Of a stretch of 64,000 nucleotides of DNA, positions 8,009 through 16,013 are shown one piece after another. The DNA comes from Akkermansiaceae bacterium (GTDB lineage Bacteria; Verrucomicrobiota; Verrucomicrobiia; Verrucomicrobiales; Akkermansiaceae): positions 69,037 to 133,036 of the forward strand of contig JANRFH010000057.1 in the NCBI GenBank assembly GCA_030725745.1. Reading direction: 5' to 3'. The notes beneath the pieces are model-generated. The model saw only the letters and a list, made by a program, of their open reading frames with translations. It was not told where the DNA came from and made no database searches. The position numbers and the translations under genes were made by a program. Position 1 is the stretch's first letter; each line of letters starts with the position of its first letter.

Positions 8009-10708
8009 TCACTCACCCAGAAGTCCCTCAGCCGTAGCCAGCGTATCGATGTCATTCAGCCCCTTGTCGCGCCGGATTGCCTTAATGCGAGGAAACCGCA
8101 GAGCCAATCCCGAATCGTGACGTGACGACCTACGTATCGAATCGAAGGCAATTTCTAATACCACATCTGGCACCACCTTGCGCTTTCTCCTCTCCCTCGA
8201 AATCGTGTTTTTCATAAAATGCTCAGTCAGTTCTTCGATCTCCAGATCCGTGAGCCCTGAGTAAGCCTTGCCCAGCACCCGTAGCTCCCCACTCACCTCA
8301 TCCCTCACGGAAAATGTATAGTCAGATAGCACATCAGACCTCCGCCCGTGCCCTTGTTCGGCAAATACCACCACACAGTCCAGCGTTGGCATCACGCCCT
8401 TGAGCTTCATCCACGCCTTTCCCCTACGCCCCGGCACGTAGTTACTCTCGGGATCCTTCGCAATGAGCCCTTCATGCTCATCCTGAAGTGATCTTTTGAA
8501 ACACGCCTCCGCCTCCGCGTCGGTATCTGCACGCATTAGATCGATCACCCCGAACATCCCTGCTAAGCCCAGACTCTCCAGAGCTGACCTCCTACCTGCC
8601 AACGGCAAGTTCAACATCTCCTCACCCTCACTCCAGAGCAGATCAAAAGCGACAAACCTCAGCGGCACCGAAGCCGCACCGTCTTTCGATTCCATGAAAA
8701 GATCCCCCTCCACTCGCTTCCTTCCCAGCCGCTTCTGAAGATCCGCAAAACCCAGCTTCCGCCCCTCCGCATAAGCGATCAACTCACCATCCAAGACGAA
8801 ATCACCATCCAGCTTTTTTACCTCCTCAATCAGCTCTGGAAATTCCTGATCCAGCGGCCTGAGATCGCGAGAAAAAAGCCCAACGTCATCACCCAGCTTG
8901 TGCAGCTGAGCTCGTATCCCATCATGCTTTGGCTCAAGCCATAACGGTCGCTTGAATCGAAGATTTGAAAACTTTAGCCCATCCGTTTCTTCATCCCTCT
9001 CCAGCGGCGATGCCAGCATGCATCGTATCGGAACCAATGGCGTCAACTTCGCCTGCGCAAGTCCTCCGTTTTTCGCCAAAACAGCCGTCCTACCCAGATC
9101 ACCCGTCAGCATATTCGCCCGAGAAATCTCCGAATGCTCCGCCCCGAAAACCACCCCAACCGCCTCCTCAACCAAGCCCTCCTTCAAACCAATCCTAAGA
9201 TCACCTGTTAACAACTTAATCACAGTCTCAGCCTCGACAGGATGCAAATCAAACAATCGTTTCGAAAGAAGATCGACCTTCGCCAGTGACTCACCCTTTT
9301 TTGAGAGTTCTAGGAAATATTCTTTCAATCCACTCAGAGTTAATGGTTTTGATGCTGATACGACTTCTTGTAAAAGCACTCTTCCCGTCCTCGCGATATC
9401 GTTTTGAATTGTGGATATCTCCTTATATCGATCAGCCCTCACACCAGGCACTCCCAACAACGATCGTTTAATTCCAGCTGCGCCGATCTTCAAAACTCGA
9501 TGCCCTGCACGCCTTGGTAACGCCTCTCCAGTGAACCATCGAGTCGCAATCTCCAAGACAGCATCATCTTCAATTTTCCGCAGGTAACTTACAAGATACT
9601 CCACCTTAGATAAACGACTATTTGTTTCTCCGATTAGCCGACAAACATCCGAAAAGTCCGCCAATTCACAAACGGGTCGCGCCTGTCTAGGAATACCAAC
9701 TCCAACCGAAGGAGCCGTCTTTTTCCCCAGCGAAAGCTCCAGTTGATCACCCCCACTGGCGCACCAAGCCTCGATCCCCTTCTCCCTCAACTCAGCCGCA
9801 AATTCCTTCGCAAAACCATGCACCGTCAGCACACGTTTCGGTCTCACCCGCATCACACACTCCATCAGCCCAGGATGATCCGCATGATCCGACATCGGGA
9901 TCACACTGCCCACCCGGTATCGATAAAAAGCCCCCGACTGGAGCGCCCAGCCTGTCAGCATCGCCGTCCGCTTATCCTTGAGGCCGCGAAGCAATTTCGC
10001 CTTCACCGCATTCGGCGGCGCGACCACCACATGCCCCTCTCGTGCAAACCCCTCGAAAACCACCGGCTCGGGCAAATCCACACCCGCAGCCCGGCACGCC
10101 AGCGTCATTTCCGCCACCTTAGGATGCGATAAAACAGGAATCCCATTCTCTGCAAGCAGCGCAATCGCCTCCTGCGCCTTACCCAGTGAATAACCGAACA
10201 AAACAGGTGTTTCACCATCGGTAAACGCATCGTTCACAAATCTCAGCACCGCCGCATCCACCTCCATCGGCGCGGGGAAAACCAGATGCGGAAGCCCAAA
10301 AGTCGTCTCCATGATCAAGGTGTCCGCTTGGATGAAATTCACCAGCTGCGTCGTCCTGCCCTTCTTCGCCTTGAAATCCCCCGTGTAGAGCAAGGTCGCC
10401 CCATCCTTTATCCGAGTCACATGCAGCATTGCCGAGCCCACGATGTGCCCCGCCGGCAGCATTCTCAGCCTGAAACCATCCCGCTCAATGATATCCCCGA
10501 AGTCCGCCGCCTCCAGCCGCGCCTCGGCCATGTTAAATCTCGCCCGTAGCAACGCCGCCGTAACCGTCGAGCACAGTGCCTTCCCGTGCCTAGAAAAGTG
10601 ATCTGCATGCGCATGTGAAACAAATGCCGACTCCCTAGCATCCCAAGGATCCAGCCAGAAATCCATCTCGGGCAGATACAGCCCGCGGTTGAATTTCACT
10701 TCGATCAT
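8009..10708 (-). CDS. Fusion of ligase-associated MBL-fold exonuclease and ATP-dependent DNA ligase
   Basis: An 899-residue two-enzyme protein. Residues 1-330 are a metallo-beta-lactamase/beta-CASP-type nuclease of the ligase-associated exonuclease family: zinc motif SHAHADH (31-37), LLYTGDFK, ALQSGAFY and MSDHADHPG. Residues about 345-555 form the ligase DNA-binding domain, followed by the adenylation domain with nucleotidyl Lys594 in EPKHDGIRA, LDGELIAY, EGLIAKDP and AWMKLK, and an OB domain. In other bacteria these are separate adjacent genes of a DNA repair cluster that also holds an Lhr-type helicase and a phosphoesterase; neither partner is in this window. The start at 10708 (MIEVKFNRGLYL) matches the nuclease family; 57 extra upstream residues do not. 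No junction defect is visible. Confidence 0.93.
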   Translation of the reverse strand: MIEVKFNRGLYLPEMDFWLDPWDARESAFVSHAHADHFSRHGKALCSTVTAALLRARFNMAEARLEAADFGDIIERDGFRLRMLPAGHIVGSAMLHVTRIKDGATLLYTGDFKAKKGRTTQLVNFIQADTLIMETTFGLPHLVFPAPMEVDAAVLRFVNDAFTDGETPVLFGYSLGKAQEAIALLAENGIPVLSHPKVAEMTLACRAAGVDLPEPVVFEGFAREGHVVVAPPNAVKAKLLRGLKDKRTAMLTGWALQSGAFYRYRVGSVIPMSDHADHPGLMECVMRVRPKRVLTVHGFAKEFAAELREKGIEAWCASGGDQLELSLGKKTAPSVGVGIPRQARPVCELADFSDVCRLIGETNSRLSKVEYLVSYLRKIEDDAVLEIATRWFTGEALPRRAGHRVLKIGAAGIKRSLLGVPGVRADRYKEISTIQNDIARTGRVLLQEVVSASKPLTLSGLKEYFLELSKKGESLAKVDLLSKRLFDLHPVEAETVIKLLTGDLRIGLKEGLVEEAVGVVFGAEHSEISRANMLTGDLGRTAVLAKNGGLAQAKLTPLVPIRCMLASPLERDEETDGLKFSNLRFKRPLWLEPKHDGIRAQLHKLGDDVGLFSRDLRPLDQEFPELIEEVKKLDGDFVLDGELIAYAEGRKLGFADLQKRLGRKRVEGDLFMESKDGAASVPLRFVAFDLLWSEGEEMLNLPLAGRRSALESLGLAGMFGVIDLMRADTDAEAEACFKRSLQDEHEGLIAKDPESNYVPGRRGKAWMKLKGVMPTLDCVVVFAEQGHGRRSDVLSDYTFSVRDEVSGELRVLGKAYSGLTDLEIEELTEHFMKNTISRERRKRKVVPDVVLEIAFDSIRRSSRHDSGLALRFPRIKAIRRDKGLNDIDTLATAEGLLGE

Positions 10709-10804
10709 TTGCACCAAGTTAACAGCACCCAGCATACGCGCAATTCCTTCCCTCTGGCAACTGCCGGTTTGCCAAATCCACCACTGTTCCCTAACATCAG
10801 CCTT

Positions 10805-11335
10805 ATGCGGGAACTCACACAGTGGTTCGACTCCGTCGAGACCGACCGACCTTTCGAAATTTGTAAGGTCTGCGCCCAACTGCTGCCCCTCGCCGCCGAT
10901 TCATGGGTGGTCAACAAGCACTACCACCGCGGCGAGTGCACCCTCGAATACGCTGTCTGCGAAAAATGCCGCGATAACGTCTCTTCCGAGTTCAGCGACT
11001 CATCAAAGGCCACCATACGCAACTTCCTAGAAAACGAAATCGAATGGGAAAACCGCCTCCTCGAATGGATGGCGCTCGAAAACTCCGCCGACCGCCTTAG
11101 CAAATGCGTAGCATGCTCCTGCCCCCGCTCCTCTACCCAAGGCTTCTCGATCTCCGCACAATTCCGCCACGACGGCTCGCTAATCGACGGGGCTCTTCCC
11201 CTGATGCTATGCTCGGACTGCATTGCTGAGATCACCAAATCCCTCTCACCCGAATCTCGCAGCGTCTGGCAAAACTTTATCTCCCAACACTTCGAAGGCC
11301 CCGACTCCGAGGACATCGACATGGGCATCTTCTGA
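10805..11335 (+). CDS. Cysteine-rich zinc-ribbon-like protein of unknown function
   Basis: A 176-residue soluble protein with paired cysteines suggesting two structural zinc sites: Cys20/Cys23 with Cys52/Cys55, and Cys101/Cys104 (plus Cys106) with Cys136/Cys139. Between them runs an amphipathic, acidic segment (IRNFLENEIEWENRLLEWM). No enzyme motif is visible. It is divergent from the exonuclease-ligase gene and followed 10 bases later by a small membrane protein gene, so those two may form an operon. The ATG at 10805 gives MRELTQWFDSVE; the frame runs upstream to 10709, but that part would encode low-quality sequence. Confidence 0.72.
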   Translation: MRELTQWFDSVETDRPFEICKVCAQLLPLAADSWVVNKHYHRGECTLEYAVCEKCRDNVSSEFSDSSKATIRNFLENEIEWENRLLEWMALENSADRLSKCVACSCPRSSTQGFSISAQFRHDGSLIDGALPLMLCSDCIAEITKSLSPESRSVWQNFISQHFEGPDSEDIDMGIF

Positions 11336-11345
11336 GAACACCACC

Positions 11346-11810
11346 GTGATCGATTTCCTAGCAAAATACCTCCTGCTCTTACTGTTGTTGCTCCCATTTA
11401 TCGCATTGACGACAGATGCGCTGAAAAAGACCCAAAGCAGGATGCTGGTTGCTGTGGCTGGCGTTGTGGTAATTTCGGTTTTCGTGGTGTTAGCCACCGG
11501 CGATCTCGGCCAGCATCCAAACGTGGCGGACGTCTTCGCCTGCGCTTTCTTTGCCTGGCCAATTGCTCTCCTTGCCGCGAAAGCCCGGAATCCATTGCTG
11601 AAATGGTTCGACATATGGACGTCAGTTCCGCTGATGAGTTGGTATCTCGTGAACATGGTTACATGGTTCGCCCCCAGCTCCAATGGCTTCGGAGCGATGC
11701 TCAACCTAATCGCCGGAGGACTCTACATGCCCATCATTTTCGCGCCGTTGTTCGGCGTTTTCGTCGGGATCAAAGCAATGATCCACCACCTGAAATCAAC
11801 GCCACGCTGA
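11346..11810 (+). CDS. Small four-helix membrane protein of unknown function
   Basis: A 154-residue protein with about four transmembrane segments: residues 5-20 (Leu-rich run), 30-48, 60-75 and two more toward the C-terminus around WYLVNMVTWF and MPIIFAPLFGVFVG. The GTG at 11346 begins VIDFLAKYL immediately before the first helix and 10 bases after the preceding stop, so it is preferred over upstream starts that would read through the neighbour. No family recognised; inner-membrane location is inferred. Confidence 0.6.
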   Translation: MIDFLAKYLLLLLLLLPFIALTTDALKKTQSRMLVAVAGVVVISVFVVLATGDLGQHPNVADVFACAFFAWPIALLAAKARNPLLKWFDIWTSVPLMSWYLVNMVTWFAPSSNGFGAMLNLIAGGLYMPIIFAPLFGVFVGIKAMIHHLKSTPR

Positions 11811-11867
11811 TCACTTCATGCCTCAATAATGGAGAGCCGCGTCTGCGACCGGCTTCACAACCCCAGC

Positions 11868-11904
11868 AAACGGACCGCGGGACTTCAGCCCGCCCCAGAA
11901 CCAC
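11868..11904. repeat. Dispersed hairpin repeat, copy 1
   Basis: A 37-bp segment almost identical to 53971-54007 (three mismatches). Its core GCGGG-acttcag-CCCGC folds as a hairpin. It lies between a small membrane protein gene and the convergent VWA gene. In the reverse orientation it reads GCGGGCTGAAGTCCCGCGG, related to the repeat at 51509. Confidence 0.75.
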
Positions 11905-11943
11905 CGTCCACATCAAGCCGGTCAAAGCCCCGGCTCTCCAGCA

Positions 11944-14643
11944 TCACTTTCTATCCTTCGCCTTCTGGAAACGCGACTGCCTCTCCGAAGGCACCTCTTC
12001 AGGAGCGCTGGCTTTAGCCGGCACTTCCTTCTGCACAGAAACCTTAGCCACCACCGGCTTCACAGCTTTAGCCGCTTTCGCCTTCTTCACCTTCGGCTGC
12101 CTCTCCAGTTTCACAAATTCCGGCAATTTCCACCCCGTCCTCGTAATCAGCGCATCCAGCAAAATCATCGCTAACAACCCAATCCCCAACGGCAGGCTCA
12201 GCGAATTCGCCGCCACATAAGGCGGCCGCAACCACGCCTCCTCCAAGTTCAGCAGCTCACGCCCTTTTGTCTGAAAGGAAACCTGCCTCAGCTCCGCCAG
12301 CCGCTCCGGCTCGAAAGCCCACTCCACGCTCGACCCCACACTCACGGGGCCAAACCCAATTGCATTATCCCCCACACGGATCGCGCCTTTTACCACAGAA
12401 CCCTCCTCCAGATCCCTCGTCAGCGAGAAATGCCCCGGCTCCAGCCGCCTCCACGGCAGCTCATACACCGCACCTCCCGCATCATCCTGCAGCTTCACCG
12501 TCGGCGGATCTTGGCTGAGTTTTTCACCCCACTCCTCCACATCATAGAGCAAATCCAGCTCCAGCCGCGTCCCCTCAATCTTATGCCTTAGCGCAATCCC
12601 CGGCGGCAGCTCCTGCCCCATCAGAAAGCGCCCCATGGTCTGCATGAAATCTCCGTAGCCCGCCCACTGCCTCACCGGCTCGGAAAACTCCCCACCCAGC
12701 GGAAACGACACCGCCGCCGTCCTCCCCAACCCGCGCCGCGCATGCGCCACCAACGGAGCCGCATACTCATCCTTCGAGACCAACGAAACCGTCGCATCCT
12801 TCCGCGCATACGAAAGATTATACCCTCCCACAGCCTCCATCCACTCCAGTGGCTTGGGCGAAATCTCACTCCACCGCCCAGACGCCAGCGTCCCCACCTT
12901 CTCCTCCAGGAAAGCCGACCTCGCAATCGTCACCGTCTCCTGCGCGAAGATCTGCGGAATATCCATCGGCCTGTCGGAAAAGAAAATACGCCCGCCACCC
13001 AGCTTCGCAATATCCTCACAAAGCTTCGCATCCACATCCCCCTTCGTCCCCAGCCCGATCACCGACACCGTCGCCCCCTCCTTCGTCATCTCCGCCAGCA
13101 ACTTCTTATATGCACCCGGCTCCTCAGTATCCTGCGTGTCTGTGAAAAGAATGATATGCCGCGTCCCCGCCTTCGATTTCCTCAGCTCCTCCCAACCCGC
13201 TTTGAGCCCCGTATAAACATAAATCCCCCCACCGCCCGAAGAAATCCGCGCAATCCGCCCATTGATCTCCTTCTGCTTCCCACCCACCGCCGTCAGCGGC
13301 ACAGCCTTCGTCGGCTCACTATCTACGGCGAACACCGTAATCTGATCCATCATCCCCAGCAGATTCACCGCAGAGATCGCCCCGGAGTTCGCCAAGTCCA
13401 TCTTCGTCTTCCCACCGGCCACACCCATCCCCATCGAACCAGACCGATCCATCACAATCGCCAGCGCCACCGCTAGCTTGCGATGCTCTGACTTCAACTC
13501 CATCGACACCGGCAACAACTCATCGATATCGGATTGGAAATACCCCCCCGAACCGAACGACCGTTTCCCACCAACCATCAGGAAACCACCGCCCTGCTCC
13601 CTCACAAAGAAATCCAACGACTTCATGAAATCGTTCGGAATCTCATGCGCCGGCACATTGTTGAAAATCACCGCTTTCGAACCACCCAGCATCCCCGGCT
13701 TCAGCTGCGAGAAATCACTCACCACCTGCACATCGAAATCCATGTCCGCCATCGCACCCGCCACCGGATCATCCGTGTATTTCGTCACCAGCAACAACCG
13801 CGGCCCACCCGTAATCTCGATCCATCGTTTCAGCCGATTGTTACCCGGATGTGCATCCTTCTCCGGCTGGATCTCCGCATCGTATTCATACGACCCCACC
13901 TTCCCGATCCGATCCGTAAACTCCACCGTCCCCACCCCATCGATCACCTCCACCTCGGTCTCCACCAGCGTCTGGCCATTCCGTCTCAGCGCCAGCGGCA
14001 CCTTCCCATCCTCATTCCCCCGCACCAGCACCGAGATCAAGTACGGCTCACCCACCTGCACCCGTTCCGGAAACGACAGCCTCGCCAGCCTCACATCCTG
14101 CGTCGTCTCATCCCGCACCAGGCGGAAATCCAGCGGCACCCCCCTCTGCGTCAATTGCGCCGCCGCCTCAGTCAGCGGCTCCGTCGCATACCCATCTGTG
14201 AAAAGCAAAACACGCGTCGGCTTCGTCTCATCCACCGTCGCCATTAGATTCGAGAGCGCCAGCCCAGTCTTCGTCAGCTTTCGTGAGCCGGTGAACGACG
14301 ACCCATCAATCCCCGCATCCGCCACCTCCGCCGCGAAATTCACAAACCGCAGCGTATCCTTCCGCCCCGGCTTCGATTTCTCCAACAACCGCGTCCACTC
14401 CGGCAGCCCCTTGTCGATCAAGTCTTCCGTCGATTCAGACCGATCCAGCAGCACCAGCAAATCCAGCGCATTCTGCTGCTTCTGAATCCTAGGCCCCGCC
14501 AAAATCGTCACCGCCAGCAGCACAATCAAAACCCGCAACGGCCGGAACAACCCCAACCGAGGCCAAAACCACCCCACCAGCCCAATCAAAGGCACCAACA
14601 GGAAACTCTCCGGATAATCAAAACCCATGCCCGCCAACTCCAC
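11944..14643 (-). CDS. VWA-domain membrane protein with amidotransferase-like domain
   Basis: An 899-residue protein. N-terminal hydrophobic segments (residues about 13-50) lead into a first von Willebrand A domain with MIDAS residues in LLDRSES (Asp67, Ser69, Ser71) and LLFTDGYA. After Ig-like beta domains comes a class I glutamine-amidotransferase-like segment (AVIFNNVPAHEI, GGGFLMVGGKRSFG; about 290-375). A second VWA follows with MDRSGSMG (about 398-405) and IILFTDTQD. A late transmembrane helix is followed by a Lys/Ala/Pro-rich cytoplasmic tail. The architecture is familiar from Planctomycetes and Verrucomicrobia but has no settled function. The ATG at 14643 starts MELAGMGFDY right before the first helix. 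It is monocistronic here. Confidence 0.85.
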   Translation of the reverse strand: MELAGMGFDYPESFLLVPLIGLVGWFWPRLGLFRPLRVLIVLLAVTILAGPRIQKQQNALDLLVLLDRSESTEDLIDKGLPEWTRLLEKSKPGRKDTLRFVNFAAEVADAGIDGSSFTGSRKLTKTGLALSNLMATVDETKPTRVLLFTDGYATEPLTEAAAQLTQRGVPLDFRLVRDETTQDVRLARLSFPERVQVGEPYLISVLVRGNEDGKVPLALRRNGQTLVETEVEVIDGVGTVEFTDRIGKVGSYEYDAEIQPEKDAHPGNNRLKRWIEITGGPRLLLVTKYTDDPVAGAMADMDFDVQVVSDFSQLKPGMLGGSKAVIFNNVPAHEIPNDFMKSLDFFVREQGGGFLMVGGKRSFGSGGYFQSDIDELLPVSMELKSEHRKLAVALAIVMDRSGSMGMGVAGGKTKMDLANSGAISAVNLLGMMDQITVFAVDSEPTKAVPLTAVGGKQKEINGRIARISSGGGGIYVYTGLKAGWEELRKSKAGTRHIILFTDTQDTEEPGAYKKLLAEMTKEGATVSVIGLGTKGDVDAKLCEDIAKLGGGRIFFSDRPMDIPQIFAQETVTIARSAFLEEKVGTLASGRWSEISPKPLEWMEAVGGYNLSYARKDATVSLVSKDEYAAPLVAHARRGLGRTAAVSFPLGGEFSEPVRQWAGYGDFMQTMGRFLMGQELPPGIALRHKIEGTRLELDLLYDVEEWGEKLSQDPPTVKLQDDAGGAVYELPWRRLEPGHFSLTRDLEEGSVVKGAIRVGDNAIGFGPVSVGSSVEWAFEPERLAELRQVSFQTKGRELLNLEEAWLRPPYVAANSLSLPLGIGLLAMILLDALITRTGWKLPEFVKLERQPKVKKAKAAKAVKPVVAKVSVQKEVPAKASAPEEVPSERQSRFQKAKDRK

Positions 14644-14683
14644 ACCCTTTCACCCACCTTGGCAAGCGGTGCCTCCCGAAAGG

Positions 14684-14749
14684 AACCGCGATTTAGAAAT
14701 CGCGACTGCAACCGCAGCAGAACCTCAGAGCATTTCGCCAAGTAGGTCG
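14684..14749. repeat. Left flanking repeat of the 14.8-15.9 kb cassette
   Basis: It contains the 18-bp palindrome CGCGATTTAGAAATCGCG (14687-14704) and, after 16 bases, the unit AACCTCAGAGCATTTCGCCA with AGTAGGTCG (14721-14749). The latter matches 15960-15988 in 24 of 29 positions in direct orientation, and the palindrome recurs with two changes at 15987-16004. Confidence 0.65.
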
Positions 14750-14847
14750 TAACTTTAGCACCTGCAATTCTTCCCTAGGAGCGATTGCACACTTGCCGCC
14801 TAAAAGACGGAACTTCTATTCTAATTCAAGGTATGTACCACACTGAA

Positions 14848-15507
14848 ATGAAACGCAGCTCTATTTTCGCCTTATCGTTTCTGATATCTTTTTCATTCAC
14901 CCGCGCAGAGGAAGATCCCTTCGCCTACATCGAAAACGAAGCTGAGAAAGCCATTTCAAAAGCTGAATCTCGATTCTTCGATGCAAAGTCAAAGCTCCAG
15001 TCTGACTACCGAGTAGATCTCGCCAAAGCGATTGCTAAGGGAGATCAAATTGAAATCTACCTGCTCGATTTCGAGATGGAAGATACTCGATCAGACTTCT
15101 TATTCTGGGACACACGACTTGAGGATAACGAATTCCCAATCATCCCTTACGGCTGCAAGTCTGAGATTCTAAAGCGTGTTAAGTTGACCGTGGAGCAGCA
15201 GAAAACCTTTTTGCCGAAGCTTCAACATGTCGTAGGTGTTCCGGGTGAGGTTGACGGCGGAGCTGCTTGCCACTTCCCGATTCATGGTGTCCGAATATTT
15301 TCGGGAGAGCGGATCATTTTTCAATCGAGCTTTTGCTGGAAGTGCCAAAACTTCGCGATCAGCTATCCCGATTCACCATCTTGGGTTGGAATTAGTGAGG
15401 GTGATCTTTTCGCCGCTTTTTGCGAGATTATGCCCATCCCTCAGTCGGAGATTGATCGTTTCGACGCCCAATTTAAAAAGGAGGCGACGGATCCAGAATC
15501 AGAATAG
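14848..15507 (+). CDS. Secreted protein of unknown function
   Basis: A 219-residue protein with a signal peptide (MKRSSIFALSFLISFSFTRA, cleavage about residue 20). The mature part starts with a charged helical stretch (EDPFAYIENEAEKAISKAE) and continues with a mixed domain containing several cysteines (CGC-type spacing CKS, ACHF, CWKC, FCE), which could form disulfides in the periplasm. The ATG at 14848 places the signal peptide at the N-terminus; an upstream in-frame start adds 21 hydrophilic residues. The gene is visibly AT-richer than its neighbours, and it and the next gene lie between repeat copies, suggesting acquisition. No family recognised. Confidence 0.68.
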   Translation: MKRSSIFALSFLISFSFTRAEEDPFAYIENEAEKAISKAESRFFDAKSKLQSDYRVDLAKAIAKGDQIEIYLLDFEMEDTRSDFLFWDTRLEDNEFPIIPYGCKSEILKRVKLTVEQQKTFLPKLQHVVGVPGEVDGGAACHFPIHGVRIFSGERIIFQSSFCWKCQNFAISYPDSPSWVGISEGDLFAAFCEIMPIPQSEIDRFDAQFKKEATDPESE

Positions 15508-15522
15508 AAATCTTCCTAAATT

Positions 15523-15900
15523 ATGAGCAATAAACAGAAGAAAAAAGATCTACTTACACGCCGCGAGGCAAGAAGTAAGACCAAAGCTCAAATCTCATTG
15601 CAGCAAGGCTTACAGGACGGATCAGTTGTCCGTTCAAATCCAGAAAAAATTTCTTCACGCAGCGTCCTTCCTAGTGTTCCAGAATTCTACTTCGACCACG
15701 AATTTGCGTGTAGGAATTGTGGGGTCGTGGAGGTGTGGACAGCAAAACGACAAAAGCAATATTACGAAGAGCAACAGGGCGAGATTGAAGGCAGGCCGAT
15801 CAGGTGCAATACTTGCAGAAAAATCGAAAGAGAGAGAAGAGATGAAGTAAGGAGATTGCAGATTGAAGGCATGCAGAAGAAGGCTAAGAAACTTCGCTAA
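15523..15900 (+). CDS. Zinc-ribbon-domain protein
   Basis: A 125-residue very basic protein. The central part has a treble-clef/zinc-ribbon arrangement, CRNCG (about residue 63-67) and CNTC (about 94-97), with EVWTAKRQKQYYEEQ between them; this pattern fits the small 'probable zinc-ribbon' family often found as solitary bacterial proteins. Both termini are rich in Lys/Arg (SNKQKKKDLLTRREA; KKAKKLR), as for nucleic-acid-binding proteins. It starts 15 bases after the secreted-protein gene and shares its low GC, so they form one cassette. Function unknown. Confidence 0.75.
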   Translation: MSNKQKKKDLLTRREARSKTKAQISLQQGLQDGSVVRSNPEKISSRSVLPSVPEFYFDHEFACRNCGVVEVWTAKRQKQYYEEQQGEIEGRPIRCNTCRKIERERRDEVRRLQIEGMQKKAKKLR

Positions 15901-15959
15901 CAAAATACTGCGGCAAGCACGGAGAGACACTCAACGACTCGCTTCTGCATCAGTTGCGG

Positions 15960-16008
15960 AACCACAGAATATTTCGCCAAGCATGTCGCGATTTCGGAAT
16001 CGCGGCTC
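15960..16008. repeat. Right flanking repeat of the 14.8-15.9 kb cassette
   Basis: AACCACAGAATATTTCGCCA with AGCATGTCG (15960-15988) is a direct repeat of 14721-14749 (24 of 29 identical). It runs straight into the palindrome CGCGATTTCGGAATCGCG (15987-16004), whose left-hand cousin precedes the unit instead of following it. Confidence 0.65.
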
Positions 16009-16013
16009 CTTTC

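Noticed and set aside
11944-14643. Magnesium chelatase or BatA subunit for the VWA protein
   Set aside because: Two VWA domains plus an amidotransferase-like domain and no AAA+ partner nearby do not fit either assignment.
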